Under the pieces are notes generated by a model. That model was not told the DNA's origin, searched no databases, and worked only from the letters and a program-made list of their open reading frames with translations. Positions 1 to 8,650 of a DNA stretch of 37,916 bases are shown piece by piece. The DNA is from Halorubrum vacuolatum. Its GTDB lineage: Archaea; Halobacteriota; Halobacteria; Halobacteriales; Haloferacaceae. The translations under genes were made by a program, and so were the position numbers. The stretch's first letter is position 1, and every line of letters begins with the position of its first letter. The stretch is from NCBI RefSeq assembly GCF_900188065.1, contig NZ_FZNQ01000022.1, positions 1 to 37,916 on the forward strand, given 5' to 3'.

Positions 1-438
1 AAATTCAGTCAGACGCATCAGCTGTTCCTGTCTGTCGGCTCGCTCGGCCTCACGCCTCGCATGGACAGCATTCCGGATTCGGTTGGCGAGAAGTTCGTAC
101 TGTTCAGACCCCGAACTCTTCTGAAGATAGTCCGTTACGTCTGCAGCAATGGCATCGCTGGCAACTGTCTCGCTACCTTTTCCGGTGTAGAGAATAAATG
201 GAAGGTCAGGATACTGCTCTCGAACAGCCTGCAAGAACTCAATGCCGTTCAACCCGGGCATTTCGTAGTCCGAAACCACACAGTCAGGTGGATGATTACG
301 GATGATGCCCAGCCCCTTATCGGCGTTGGTGGCCGTCTCAACGGTGAAGCGGTCATCCTCACGTTGTAGAAACGCTGCGGTCAGGTCCGCGATTGAAGAA
401 TCGTCATCGACGTGCAATACCCGGATCGATTGAGTCAT
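1..438 (-). CDS. Receiver-domain signalling protein, N-terminal part (runs off the left edge)
   Basis: Reading the minus strand from an ATG at 438 gives 146 codons with no stop before the window edge. The start reads MTQSIRVLHVDDD, with the acidic pair of a response-regulator receiver domain. The phospho-acceptor lies in CVVSDYEMPGLNGIEFL (an Asp-Tyr-Glu-Met-Pro setting), the conserved Thr in FILYTGKGSE, and the Lys in TDYLQKSSG. After the receiver comes an Ala/Arg/Glu-rich linker helix. In haloarchaea such linkers often lead into PAS and histidine-kinase domains, so the complete protein is probably a hybrid receiver-sensor kinase rather than a stand-alone regulator; that part is inference. 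The receiver assignment is secure, the full architecture is not visible. Confidence 0.85.
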   Translation of the reverse strand, partial: MTQSIRVLHVDDDSSIADLTAAFLQREDDRFTVETATNADKGLGIIRNHPPDCVVSDYEMPGLNGIEFLQAVREQYPDLPFILYTGKGSETVASDAIAADVTDYLQKSSGSEQYELLANRIRNAVHARREAERADRQEQLMRLTEF

Positions 439-1023
439 ATTCTCATTTATTTCTTATCACTGAGCAAAAGTGTATGGGGGTGCTCAGTGCGTTTAATTCC
501 ATATTCACGTTTGACTCGCTCTCTGTATCTTGTACGACATTCTTCTCGGCTACTGGATAAACCGTCAGTTCCGGTGAGCGATCTCACCTCTTAATCACTC
601 ATGGAAAGTCAACGACGAGTGCTGCATTCGTGCTGTGTATTCATCAAGAAGTATATTATCATTTATTCGATATTTTAGTCCAAAGGGATAAAAAACTCAG
701 CGGGATCCCGGATTAAGCGTGTCAACTTTAGCAGAGAGAATGACGGTGAAATTACAGGAATCTAAGGTTGACAGGCTCTTAATTCACCATCACAACCCCG
801 GTGATACAGTCGCGTCCGATCTGTATCACGACCCAATGCTGACTACACCCTCTGTATCTTGCACGACGCCCAAAACCTATCACCATTTGAGGACTTCAAC
901 AGAGCCGGATTTCTTTAATTGCTCTACAGCTTTCGATCCAACTGTCGAGCACGTCAACCTTTCAGGCACTGTATCCAGATTCGAGAAGCGTCTCCACGTG
1001 ATAGCAAGCAAAACATAGCCAAA
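439..1023. other. Non-coding stretch with an 18-bp near-repeat
   Basis: No convincing gene lies between the receiver gene and the ATPase. A 99-codon open frame at 719-1018 lacks haloarchaeal acidic composition and recognisable motifs. The stretch is more A+T-rich than its surroundings. An 18-bp sequence ctctgtatcttgtacgac at 521-538 recurs at 850-867 with one mismatch. This could be a relic of a mobile element or a shared binding site; nothing visible decides between them. Confidence 0.4.
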
Positions 1024-1068
1024 GATACAATAGTTTAGGCTACAATAGTTGAAGCTACACTATCTGAG
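1024..1068 (+). repeat. Three tandem 15-bp imperfect repeats at an ATPase promoter
   Basis: Three consecutive 15-base units are visible: gatacaatagtttag (1024-1038), gctacaatagttgaa (1039-1053) and gctacactatctgag (1054-1068). They end five bases before the ATG at 1074. They therefore cover the region where TATA box and start of transcription of a leaderless archaeal gene would lie. The position suggests an operator at which a repressor, possibly the ATPase itself, controls the gene. The repeat is seen; the operator role is inferred. Confidence 0.6.
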
Positions 1069-1073
1069 ATCAT

Positions 1074-2513
1074 ATGAGTGGGGGAGACAAACAGCTGCTA
1101 ATGGCCGAGTTCGTCAACCGGGAAGAAGAACTCGCGCGCTTGCGAGAACTCTATGCGAGCGACGAAGCGGAACTCGCTGTCGTGTGGGGCCGTCGCCGGA
1201 TCGGTAAGACGAGACTGGTCGCAGAATCGATCCGCGAGCGGGACGACGCAGTGTATCACCAGGCGACAGAAACAACCGCGAAGGCCCAACTCGACGCCTT
1301 CGTGACTGACGCGAGTGAGACGTATCCCGACATCGAGCGTCTCCAGCGTGACTGGGAAACACTTCTGGACTATCTCATCGATCAGGACGCGATCATCGTT
1401 CTCGACGAATTCCCTTACCTCGCTGACGCTAACGAGGAACTTCCATCGTTGATTCAGCGACTGTGGGACCACAGCGTCGAGGACTCCGCGACGACACTCG
1501 TCCTTACCGGATCGGCGATCGGGATGATGTACGACCTCACACTCGATGGACGCGCCCCACTGTACGGACGTATCTCACAGAATCCCAGCGGAAAGTTTCC
1601 GATCAACCAACTCGACTTCGGGGCAGCGATGGAGTTCTTCCCCAACTACAGTCCCGAGGAACAAGTGTTTGCGTACGGGGTCTTTGGAGGCGTTCCCCAC
1701 TACCTCCAAGCGGTCGATGACACGCAGTCGCTTGACGAGAACATCACGCGAACGTTGCTACACCAACAGGGCAGTCTCCACGAAGAGCCCGAGTTGATCC
1801 TCCGAATGGAGGTTGACGAGGTAAATCGGTTCTTTGCTATTCTCGAAGCGATCGCTAAAGGGAACCGAACGCGGAATGAAATCGCCGGTGACGCAGGTAT
1901 TGATGCAAACAGTTCGAGTTACTACCTCGACCGACTGGAGGATCTGGAACTCATCGAACCCGACTATCCCGTGACGGCGGATCCGACGCGTAGTCGGAAA
2001 CGTCGGTATCAGATCAGTGACCACCTCTTCCGCTTCTGGTTTCGGTTCGTTCACGGCCGCGGCGGTAGATACGAGATGTATGGCGACACGGCGTATAGTG
2101 AACTCGTCGAGCCCGAACTCCCGAACTTCGTCAGTGACGTCTTCGAGCAACTTTGTCAGCAGGCCGTCCCCTCGTTGTATTCCGACTTGGCATTCACCGA
2201 GCGACCGGGACGCTGGTGGCACCGAGAACACGAGATCGACGTTGTCGGGCTCACTGCCGAGGGAACGCTTCTCGCAGGAGAAGTCAAGTTCACAAACCAG
2301 CCCGTTGGATATACCGTACTCTCTCGACTACAGGAAGAAGCCAAGCAGATCGATTGGACGCCACCAGCTGGTGGAGAGCCCGACTACGAATACGCACTGT
2401 TCAGTCGAAACGGGTTCAAACAATCAGTTCGAGAGGCAGCCGACGAAGAGGACACCCTTCGACTATTCACCCTTGAAGATGTTATAGACGTACTCAATCA
2501 ACGGCCACAGTAA
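1074..2513 (+). CDS. Archaeal AAA ATPase (ATPase_2 family) with C-terminal DUF234-like nuclease-fold domain
   Basis: 479 residues. The P-loop is VVWGRRRIGKTRL near residues 37-49, and the Walker B strand is IIVLDEFPYL near 110-119, typical of the archaeal ATPase_2 (PF01637) group. A helix-turn-helix-like segment follows (residues about 265-300, GNRTRNEIAGDAGID). The C-terminus has EIDVVG followed by LLAGEVKF, the D...ExK pattern of a PD-(D/E)xK-like fold seen in DUF234 partners. Such proteins are often found in mobile or defence contexts but their biochemical role is poorly known. An alternative ATG at 1101 would begin MAEFVNREEEL, the usual start of the family, so the true start may be 1101. 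Promoter repeats lie immediately upstream. Confidence 0.85.
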   Translation: MSGGDKQLLMAEFVNREEELARLRELYASDEAELAVVWGRRRIGKTRLVAESIRERDDAVYHQATETTAKAQLDAFVTDASETYPDIERLQRDWETLLDYLIDQDAIIVLDEFPYLADANEELPSLIQRLWDHSVEDSATTLVLTGSAIGMMYDLTLDGRAPLYGRISQNPSGKFPINQLDFGAAMEFFPNYSPEEQVFAYGVFGGVPHYLQAVDDTQSLDENITRTLLHQQGSLHEEPELILRMEVDEVNRFFAILEAIAKGNRTRNEIAGDAGIDANSSSYYLDRLEDLELIEPDYPVTADPTRSRKRRYQISDHLFRFWFRFVHGRGGRYEMYGDTAYSELVEPELPNFVSDVFEQLCQQAVPSLYSDLAFTERPGRWWHREHEIDVVGLTAEGTLLAGEVKFTNQPVGYTVLSRLQEEAKQIDWTPPAGGEPDYEYALFSRNGFKQSVREAADEEDTLRLFTLEDVIDVLNQRPQ

Positions 2514-2528
2514 CATGGCATCGACTGG

Positions 2529-3068
2529 TCAATCCAGATCCGCTCGCTCGCGTAACTCCCCGACCAACAGATCAAGAATCGCCTCTTTATCCTCCTGGGG
2601 AACCGCTCGGCCATGGACTTCAGCGAATTTCTCTTCCCAGTGGTCGATCCAGGAGCCGAACACATCGTCGAAGGCAGCTTCCGGATCGTCCGCAGCTCTG
2701 ACTTCGGTGATCTCTTGCTGGATCATATCGTGGGGACCGCCAGCTCCAAGTTCAGCTTCGACAACCAACCAGGGCTCGTATTCGAAGCTCGACGCGAGTT
2801 CCTCACTGTCCCACGTCTCGTTATTCAAATCCAGTCGGTACTCCGTCAAAACATGAAACCGAGCTGGTGACGCATCGATGCCTGGGACACCCATCCCGGA
2901 GAGATACATCGTCGGATGTCGCTCGATCCGAAACGAGAGTTCCTCACCTTCCTCGAATTTGAATCCGAACGCACGATCCCGAATTTTTGACAGCGTGAGA
3001 TCTTCTGGAAGGGTTATTGGACGATCAGCAAGGATCGTGAGAACGCGCTCGCTGGTACGTTCGGGCAT
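2529..3068 (-). CDS. Acidic hypothetical protein, downstream of the SWIM gene
   Basis: 179 residues, strongly acidic, no family recognised. It starts MPERTSERVLTILADRP. The first half is rich in short beta-type segments (FGFKFEEGEELSFRI, FHVLTEYRLDLN), and the C-terminal half is helical (FDDVFGSWIDHWEEKFAEVHG). No signal peptide, membrane segment or catalytic motif is seen. The gene begins 17 bases after the stop of the SWIM zinc-finger gene, on the same strand, so the two are almost certainly co-transcribed and may act together. It converges with the AAA ATPase gene, with 15 bases between the two stops. Coding status is well supported by composition and operon position; the function is unknown. 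Confidence 0.75.
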   Translation of the reverse strand: MPERTSERVLTILADRPITLPEDLTLSKIRDRAFGFKFEEGEELSFRIERHPTMYLSGMGVPGIDASPARFHVLTEYRLDLNNETWDSEELASSFEYEPWLVVEAELGAGGPHDMIQQEITEVRAADDPEAAFDDVFGSWIDHWEEKFAEVHGRAVPQEDKEAILDLLVGELRERADLD

Positions 3069-3085
3069 TGTTCACCGTGGTTCCG

Positions 3086-4885
3086 TCACTCTGGAAATTC
3101 CGCAAGCAGTTCTTCCAGCATCGGTCGGAGTTTGTACTTTCGGGAGTTTTCGTCTTTCAGCTCTTCCACGTAGGCACGCCATTCGTCGAGTTCCTCTGCA
3201 GCCGCGGCTGCCTTCCCGGCAGTTTCCAGCCACAGGACCGCGTGGCGATACCGCTGTGATTTGCCCTCCTCGATGATCGGCTCCGCCTGCTGTTTGCAGG
3301 CTTCGATCGTCCACTGTGGATGTTCTCCGAAGACGGCCTCTGTGACTGGTTCGACGACGGTATAATCCGAAAATTCCTCCGCGATAGCGATCGCCTCCTC
3401 GTACCGCTCCGCCTCCAGAAAGATTTCGACGTGTTGCCGCGCTGTCCGAGCCGTCGTATTCTGATCGGCGAGATACGACAGCAGTTCGTCTCGAATCTCG
3501 GGCCACTCCTCACCGGCAAGTTCCTCTGTCGCCTGATAGGCCAAGAGCGTCGGATCAGTTTTGAACGCAGTAATAGCAGCTTCCAATGCTAACTCCGGCT
3601 CATCCATACTCTTGGCTCGATCGCGGAGCCATTCGGCTAACTCGGCTTTTTTCGGCCCCTCAAGTGAGAGACCGAGGTGTGCGATTTCCAGTGCTGCCTG
3701 TGGACGGTCGTGTTCACGCAGCGTTTTGGCCAGTGCCAGCGCCTCGTCAGGCGAGACCAGGTTGCTTCGCCCGTATTCGATGGCCTCGTCGATGCGTCCT
3801 TCTCTCACCAACATCGTGACAAATGCCTCGATCTGGTCGGCGGCGTGTGCCAGATTCAGGTACTCCTCGATGCGATCCTGCCGTTCGAGGACGTTAAGAC
3901 GGGCTCTAATGAAGTCCTCGGCGTACCACGGTGGATCGCCTTCCCAGAGATCGACGGCAGCGGTATCGCCGTCCAGTGCTCGCTGCACCGGTTCGAAATC
4001 CCAGCCACGCTGGACCGCTTCGAGCGCGACGCTGTACGGTGGGTGATGGGTATACCGCCCCATCTCCTGTTCCCACTGCCAGAGCTGTTCTTCCCACTGT
4101 TGACGGGCAGTTTCGGATGGATCAACCGTGAGAAGCGCCTCAGCCAGTACTCGATCGACCTCGTCGAAAAACTCGAAGATTGCCTGCGAATCGTCGTACG
4201 AGAGCGCCAACCACTCTTCGTCCATCAACTCCTCGACCATTGGTTCGAGAATAACCAGGGCCGTTTCACCATCACCAGCATCGAGAGCTGTTCGTGCCTG
4301 GTCGAGGATCTCTCGGAGTTTCTCTACATCAGTTTCGACTGCGGCATACGGGTCGTGACCGTGCCCTGACCTCCCATCTGATGGTCGGAGTACGTACTGG
4401 ACTTGCTGGCGAATCGACTCGCGGTTGATATCTGGCGATCGGACAGACGCATCGTCGCCTTGGCCCGTTTCAAGTCGTGATTCGACCCGAGCCGCTAGTT
4501 CTGGGTGGTGCTCAACGAGATCAAGAATCACGTCCCGGAGTTCCGACGGGTCTGCATCCGCAACCAGGTCGGACACAGACGGACGCTGATCGATACTATC
4601 TGGATCACGTATGTACGTTAACAGAACCGCGACTCGATGTTTGCAGATGCCGCCGTGGTCGTACGGACAGGAACACGCCGTCTCCACGATTCCAGTATCA
4701 TCGAGTTCAACTCGTACCTGGTAGGGTTCGTACTGGCTCCCTTCGACCTCACCTCGCAGCGTATCGCCACGATGAGTGACGTCGATGACGGCACCCTGAT
4801 CGTAGTAGTTCTCACCGCGGTCGTACGACTTGGACCGTGCGAGACGCTTGATCGCTGCCTCCGTCACTGTCGGTTCGTGTTCCAT
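3086..4885 (-). CDS. SWIM zinc-finger protein with a helical-repeat body
   Basis: 599 residues. The N-terminus carries a SWIM zinc finger: Cys71-x-Cys73-x7-Cys81-x-His83 in CSCPYDHGGICKH, preceded by the usual two strands (LRGEVEGSQYEPYQVRV). SWIM fingers bind nucleic acid or protein and occur with SNF2 helicases, transposases or alone. The remaining 500 residues are a long series of amphipathic helices with paired Ala/Glu positions (for example EEYLNLAHAADQIEAF and RIDEAIEYGRSNLV), resembling TPR or other helical solenoid repeats. The product is therefore probably a scaffold with a nucleic-acid-binding finger. It is the first gene of a two-gene operon with the acidic protein ending at 2529, and is divergent from the gene at 5000. 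The biological role is unknown. Confidence 0.8.
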   Translation of the reverse strand: MEHEPTVTEAAIKRLARSKSYDRGENYYDQGAVIDVTHRGDTLRGEVEGSQYEPYQVRVELDDTGIVETACSCPYDHGGICKHRVAVLLTYIRDPDSIDQRPSVSDLVADADPSELRDVILDLVEHHPELAARVESRLETGQGDDASVRSPDINRESIRQQVQYVLRPSDGRSGHGHDPYAAVETDVEKLREILDQARTALDAGDGETALVILEPMVEELMDEEWLALSYDDSQAIFEFFDEVDRVLAEALLTVDPSETARQQWEEQLWQWEQEMGRYTHHPPYSVALEAVQRGWDFEPVQRALDGDTAAVDLWEGDPPWYAEDFIRARLNVLERQDRIEEYLNLAHAADQIEAFVTMLVREGRIDEAIEYGRSNLVSPDEALALAKTLREHDRPQAALEIAHLGLSLEGPKKAELAEWLRDRAKSMDEPELALEAAITAFKTDPTLLAYQATEELAGEEWPEIRDELLSYLADQNTTARTARQHVEIFLEAERYEEAIAIAEEFSDYTVVEPVTEAVFGEHPQWTIEACKQQAEPIIEEGKSQRYRHAVLWLETAGKAAAAAEELDEWRAYVEELKDENSRKYKLRPMLEELLAEFPE

Positions 4886-4999
4886 CGCGTCCTATCCGTT
4901 GCTACGGGTCCGATCGGTAGAAAACCCTGGGCACCCCTCACCGCCGCAACGACACGTATACGGAGTACTGTTTAGTCGATTGCTTGCCAAGGTTTTCAT

Positions 5000-5992
5000 A
5001 TGCCGTTCAGCGTCAGTTGGCACACACTCCTTGACGAACTCGAAGAACTCTCCGACGGAGCAACGCTCATCACGCCACTGTCACACGAGCGCTTTCGTAT
5101 CACCGATATCCAAGAACACCGCGTCATCATCCAGATTGACGAAACAGGAGAGAAGCGGCCACTGCAGCGGGAGCAGTTTGAGACGCTGTATCGCCGAGTA
5201 ACCGAAGAATCGGGTGGGTTCGAACTGGACCGTCTTCCGCCCGACGCTGAACCGTATTCAGCAGTCCTGAGCGTCCATCCTCGCTTCGAAATCGACGAGG
5301 AGCGTGGCGTGATTCTTGAGAGAGACGGGCCGACGACCACCCAACTACTCGATGATGCGGGGGATTCCGAACGTGGCCAAGAGAAACGAACTGAACCGGA
5401 TCTGGATGTCTATGCTGATGCGCTCTTGCTCGTGGATGCACTCGAACGCCACGAAGTCGATGTACTCGAAGACATGGAGACGGACGCGCTGGTGAATCTC
5501 TATACGCTGCTTTCGGACGTCCAACGAAACGCCAACGATCTCAGGCAGAACGTGGCCGACGTCCTATTGAACCGCCTGCATCACGACCGTCCCGTGAGCG
5601 GTCCGTTCGGCTCCGTCCAGCGAACGACGCGGCGGAACCGGTCGTTGAAGGACGAAGACGACGTACTCGATACTCTCGAACATGCTGGCATCGACCCCGA
5701 GCGCGTCATGGGAGTGGACCGCGGCAAAGTGGACGACGCACTAGAGGTGACAGAACTCTCCGAACGAGATGTATACGAGATCACCGAGAGTGAGTACGTA
5801 CGGAAAGCCGAGGTGGACGAGGATCGGAAAGAAACCAGACTACAGGGTCTCAAAGACCAACTTGCTGCCACCGACGGAACGGAAGCCGAGGAGCTACGCG
5901 AAGAGATCGAGGAACTCGAAGATCGCATCGAGGAGTTGACCGAGTTCAAATCCGGACATGCCTTCCACACTCCTGCTGAAGGTGGACCATAA
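5000..5992 (+). CDS. Hypothetical protein with C-terminal coiled coil
   Basis: 330 residues, not recognised. The N-terminal 90 residues are beta-rich (FRITDIQEHRVIIQIDETGE) and could form a small barrel. A helical middle follows (VDALERHEVDVLEDMETDALVNLYTLL). The C-terminal 50 residues are a heptad-like coiled coil (RLQGLKDQLAATDGTEAEELREEIEE is its core, near residues 283-320). No catalytic signature or membrane segment is visible. It is transcribed away from the SWIM operon across a 114-base gap that must hold both promoters; no clear TATA box could be singled out there. The coding call rests on acidic composition and length. Confidence 0.7.
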   Translation: MPFSVSWHTLLDELEELSDGATLITPLSHERFRITDIQEHRVIIQIDETGEKRPLQREQFETLYRRVTEESGGFELDRLPPDAEPYSAVLSVHPRFEIDEERGVILERDGPTTTQLLDDAGDSERGQEKRTEPDLDVYADALLLVDALERHEVDVLEDMETDALVNLYTLLSDVQRNANDLRQNVADVLLNRLHHDRPVSGPFGSVQRTTRRNRSLKDEDDVLDTLEHAGIDPERVMGVDRGKVDDALEVTELSERDVYEITESEYVRKAEVDEDRKETRLQGLKDQLAATDGTEAEELREEIEELEDRIEELTEFKSGHAFHTPAEGGP

Positions 5993-6076
5993 CACGGCCA
6001 GAGCGCGACGGGGTGGGTGCTCACAGAAGAAATCGGAATTGAGGTTCCCTGAAGCCCGCACACTCGGTTGCTGCTC

Positions 6077-6769
6077 TCACGACACGTCTTCTTCGTCGAT
6101 TGCGAGTTCACTCAACTCGTAGTGATCAGTAATCCAGGTAGTGATATGTTCGGCGAGGGTCTCGAACACAGCCTCGTCATCCCGTTCAACATCGGTCACA
6201 TCCAGCGAGTGGGCAACCTCCCACGTGTTCGTCTCGGGATTGTAGCCGTAGGCAGCGAACAACCGTCTGTTCTCGATTGGTTCGTCGAACGCAAGCACGA
6301 ACGAGACGTACCGATCAGTACTCTTGTGTCGTGTGAACGGAATCGCTTCGGGAATGAATCCTCGGTCGCCGATGGCCGTGATCTGTGCAGCTGTCAACGG
6401 CTCCTGTGGCAGATTCGCTGCGAACCCGTCCAACGGATCGTTGAGGTATCCTGCCGGTTCAATCTCATCCTCATCGTATCCAGCCTCAATTTGCTCTGTC
6501 AATCGATCATCATCGAGTCCGACGTCTTCGGTGAGGCCTTCCCACGATCCGGTTGAGTCAACCTTTACCCACGCTCGTTTCTCGGGATCGAAGATTAGGA
6601 CATGGACCTGCTCACCGACACCGATAAACACCGAGATGATCGCATCTTCGTCATCCACGAGTTGGTACACAGGATGACAGATGTCGATGCTATGATGGCC
6701 GGCGAGTGCGCGAATGTCGGAGTGTGTCAGAGGACGGTCCGGCAGCCCGCCGATAGGATTAGCAGTCAC
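6077..6769 (-). CDS. Hypothetical acidic protein
   Basis: About 230 residues of unrecognised family. There is no ATG at the start of the frame: TTG at 6784 and GTG at 6769 are the options. A TATA-like gtatatt at 6794-6800 lies about 29 bases from the GTG, so I chose the leaderless GTG start. Two similar-looking halves are possible: residues about 45-65 (DAIISVFIGVGEQVHVLIF followed by DPEKRAWVKVDSTG) and about 155-190 (YVSFVLAFDEP, AAYGYNPETNTWEVAHS). Both have a beta hairpin followed by a W-V/E element. This may be an internal duplication. No enzyme motif is seen. Confidence 0.65.
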   Translation of the reverse strand: MTANPIGGLPDRPLTHSDIRALAGHHSIDICHPVYQLVDDEDAIISVFIGVGEQVHVLIFDPEKRAWVKVDSTGSWEGLTEDVGLDDDRLTEQIEAGYDEDEIEPAGYLNDPLDGFAANLPQEPLTAAQITAIGDRGFIPEAIPFTRHKSTDRYVSFVLAFDEPIENRRLFAAYGYNPETNTWEVAHSLDVTDVERDDEAVFETLAEHITTWITDHYELSELAIDEEDVS

Positions 6770-6855
6770 ACGATATCGTAGCAAGTCTCGGACGTATATT
6801 CGTTTCTGAGACGTTATCGATACACTTGTGCCCAGATAAGCCGAGACACCATCTG

Positions 6856-7146
6856 TCAGTTTTCGGGAGGCGTCAGCGATGACCGCCGCTTCGCTTCCTC
6901 ACCAGCCCGTTCGTGTCGGTTCTCGACCTGCTGCATCTCCTCCGGATTGTTGTGGTAGTACGCGAGTGCCTCGTAGACGTCAGCGATATCTAGATTGTAC
7001 CGCTCAGCCACTCGGTCGGGACTAAGTCCCCGTTGCTCCACCCGGACAAATACGTCTCGTACCGTAACTCGGCTTCCCTCAATATGGGGTTCTTGATGTA
7101 TCTCCGAGTCCTCCCCAGAGACGATACGATACTCCTGTGCAGCCAT
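6856..7146 (-). CDS. DUF433 family antitoxin-like protein
   Basis: 96 residues. The segment HIEGSRVTVRDVFVRVEQRGLSPDRVAERYNLDIADVYEALAYYHNN (split here as residues about 21-67) has the pattern of the DUF433 (VapB-like) domain: a 'G-x-R-h-x-V' strand followed by a short helix-turn-helix with 'A-x-Y-x-L-x-x-x-x-h-x-x-A-L-x-Y-Y'. DUF433 proteins are usually antitoxins paired with a PIN-like DUF5615 toxin located just downstream. Here only 86 bases separate it from the next gene (its GTG start is at 6769), which is not PIN-like, so the partner is missing or elsewhere. A TATA-like ttaaag sits about 30 bases upstream of the ATG. Confidence 0.8.
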   Translation of the reverse strand: MAAQEYRIVSGEDSEIHQEPHIEGSRVTVRDVFVRVEQRGLSPDRVAERYNLDIADVYEALAYYHNNPEEMQQVENRHERAGEEAKRRSSLTPPEN

Positions 7147-7213
7147 TGAGGGAAAGTAGTCGCCCCAGCGTCTTTAACATGATGTACAGAAACGGCGCTA
7201 TCCAGTCGCTCTC

Positions 7214-8134
7214 TCATACGTCAACCTCGTACTCCCTGGCAAGCTTTTCGAACTCTGTCCACCCCGGAAGCGAGTCAGCCCGAACCTCACCTTCGGTGTC
7301 AAGATACGTGAGGAGATCGGATACGATTTCTTCGACGTCGTATCTCTCTGCCAGGGATTGGAGTTCCCCTCGATCTATATCGGTGGCCGCCAACAACAAG
7401 AGACAGTATGACTGTGATCGCGCCCCATAATCGATGACTATCATGTGGCAGCATAGTTCCGACGCTGAAAGATCAGTCTTCGATTCATTGTACAGATAGT
7501 ACCGGCGTTGACGGGTCAAAAGCGGGAGACCGTATTCTTGGAACCGTTCTGGACCCGTTGGGAGAAACGGTTCTGCATCGACTCCTTCATCCGTTTGGAC
7601 GAGGAACTCATCGAGAGACTCCCAGAGAATTGTATAGGCATCTACATGGTTTTCGATCCGGTTTTGATGCCGATGATGAGCGAATTCCCTCGCAACTGTA
7701 GCGAGTTCTCCGAACTCTCCGTTGAGTGCATACTTGCCGTTCGTTCGATAGACGAGTCCTCGATGTTGTAAGGGGGAGAGTGACCTGTGAACTGTGCTCC
7801 GATGTACCTCGGTGGAATCAGCGAGTTCTGTCGCAGTTGCTGGCGTGTCGAGGTAGTACAGCACGCGAAGCGTGGCCCCATCCAGAAGTTCGGGAAATGG
7901 GATGTGCGGATACCGCAGGACGAATCTATCGAACAGTTCGATAGCTTTTGTTTGCGACCGACGAACTCGCCTCGTTTTCCCTGACCGGACCGTGTGGAGC
8001 AGATTCTTTTCTTCCATCTGCGTTACCAGCTCAGACACGTAGCTAAGGCTTCGATCGAGATCGTCGGCGAGGTCGCTGAGCGCGCGCTCCCCGCGGAGGG
8101 TTGCGAGCAATCGGAGCTCCGCTTCGCTGTACAC
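7214..8134 (-). CDS. Winged helix-turn-helix transcriptional regulator
   Basis: 306 residues from a GTG at 8134. A longer frame begins at 8200, but its first residues (rich in Cys and Phe) would be encoded across the promoter, so I rejected it. Two winged-helix domains are visible: residues about 4-65 (YSEAELRLLATLRGERALSDLADDL, then SYVSELVTQMEEKNLLHTVR) and about 85-140 (LRVLYYLDTPATATELADSTEVHRSTVHRSLSPL, split across the helices). The C-terminal 150 residues resemble a nucleotidyltransferase-like or ligand-binding region but lack a motif I can name. Tandem MarR-like readers of this kind are common haloarchaeal regulators. A TATA box at 8154-8166 fits leaderless transcription from the GTG. 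Confidence 0.75.
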   Translation of the reverse strand: MYSEAELRLLATLRGERALSDLADDLDRSLSYVSELVTQMEEKNLLHTVRSGKTRRVRRSQTKAIELFDRFVLRYPHIPFPELLDGATLRVLYYLDTPATATELADSTEVHRSTVHRSLSPLQHRGLVYRTNGKYALNGEFGELATVAREFAHHRHQNRIENHVDAYTILWESLDEFLVQTDEGVDAEPFLPTGPERFQEYGLPLLTRQRRYYLYNESKTDLSASELCCHMIVIDYGARSQSYCLLLLAATDIDRGELQSLAERYDVEEIVSDLLTYLDTEGEVRADSLPGWTEFEKLAREYEVDV

Positions 8135-8153
8135 TGTGTTGCAAAAATACGAA

Positions 8154-8166
8154 CCAAATATAAATA
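8154..8166 (-). promoter_or_regulatory. TATA box of the winged-helix regulator gene
   Basis: On the minus strand the sequence reads tatttatatttgg. Its centre is about 26 bases from the GTG at 8134, the standard archaeal spacing between TATA box and transcription start. This means the mRNA starts at or next to the GTG, and it decides against the upstream ATG at 8200. Confidence 0.6.
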
Positions 8167-8275
8167 GCTTCACTTTTATGCAACAGAGACGTAATATCAT
8201 ACATCATAATCTGCCGGCACAACAACCGTGATTCGACCTAAGAGACGATTCTTTCAGATGGCTCGCCTCCTGGGA

Positions 8276-8650
8276 TTAGTTGTCCTCGTCCACCGTTGTC
8301 TCGTCGGCTATCTCGTCAATGAGCGCCGCGATGGCTTCGTCAAGGATTTGTTCGTCAACTGTTCCCTGCCAGAACTCAATATCGTCAGCATCAATTGATT
8401 GAACACCCCACGGGACAATCCGGCTTTTATCCGGCGTCCCTCCACGAATCCAGGCTGTTTCAGGAATCTCGATTAACCCATCCATCCAAGACTTCGTCGT
8501 AAGCGTCAGTGCGATATATTGCTCACCGTGAAACGGTTTGTCCCCGTGATTCGAAATGATAACCCAGGGTCGTGCATCCTCTTCACCTTTGAACGGATCG
8601 TCTCCGTAAACGACATCCCCCCGATCGTAAACTGGATCCTCGTCGGTCAC
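8276..8650 (-). CDS. PemK/MazF-like toxin
   Basis: 124 residues. The segment DRGDVVYGDDPFKGEEDARPW followed by VIISN matches the start of the PemK/MazF (PF02452) barrel: 'G-D-h-V' then 'R-P-h-h-h-h-S'. Later come ALTLTTK and the basic/hydrophobic SRIVPWGVQSI strand, where MazF proteins place an active-site Ser/Thr. Members are sequence-specific endoribonucleases that inhibit growth unless bound by an antitoxin. The ATG overlaps the stop of the upstream helix-turn-helix gene by four bases, so the two are translationally coupled, as in toxin-antitoxin pairs. The C-terminus is acidic and helical. Toxicity is inferred from the family. Confidence 0.75.
   Translation of the reverse strand: MTDEDPVYDRGDVVYGDDPFKGEEDARPWVIISNHGDKPFHGEQYIALTLTTKSWMDGLIEIPETAWIRGGTPDKSRIVPWGVQSIDADDIEFWQGTVDEQILDEAIAALIDEIADETTVDEDN

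Noticed and set aside
719-1018. 99-codon open frame in the left non-coding stretch
   Set aside because: Non-acidic composition, no motif, no promoter or ribosome site at a suitable distance.
8135-8200. N-terminal extension of the winged-helix regulator
   Set aside because: It would be encoded by the promoter itself; the residues are Cys/Phe-rich and the TATA box places the transcript start at the GTG (8134).
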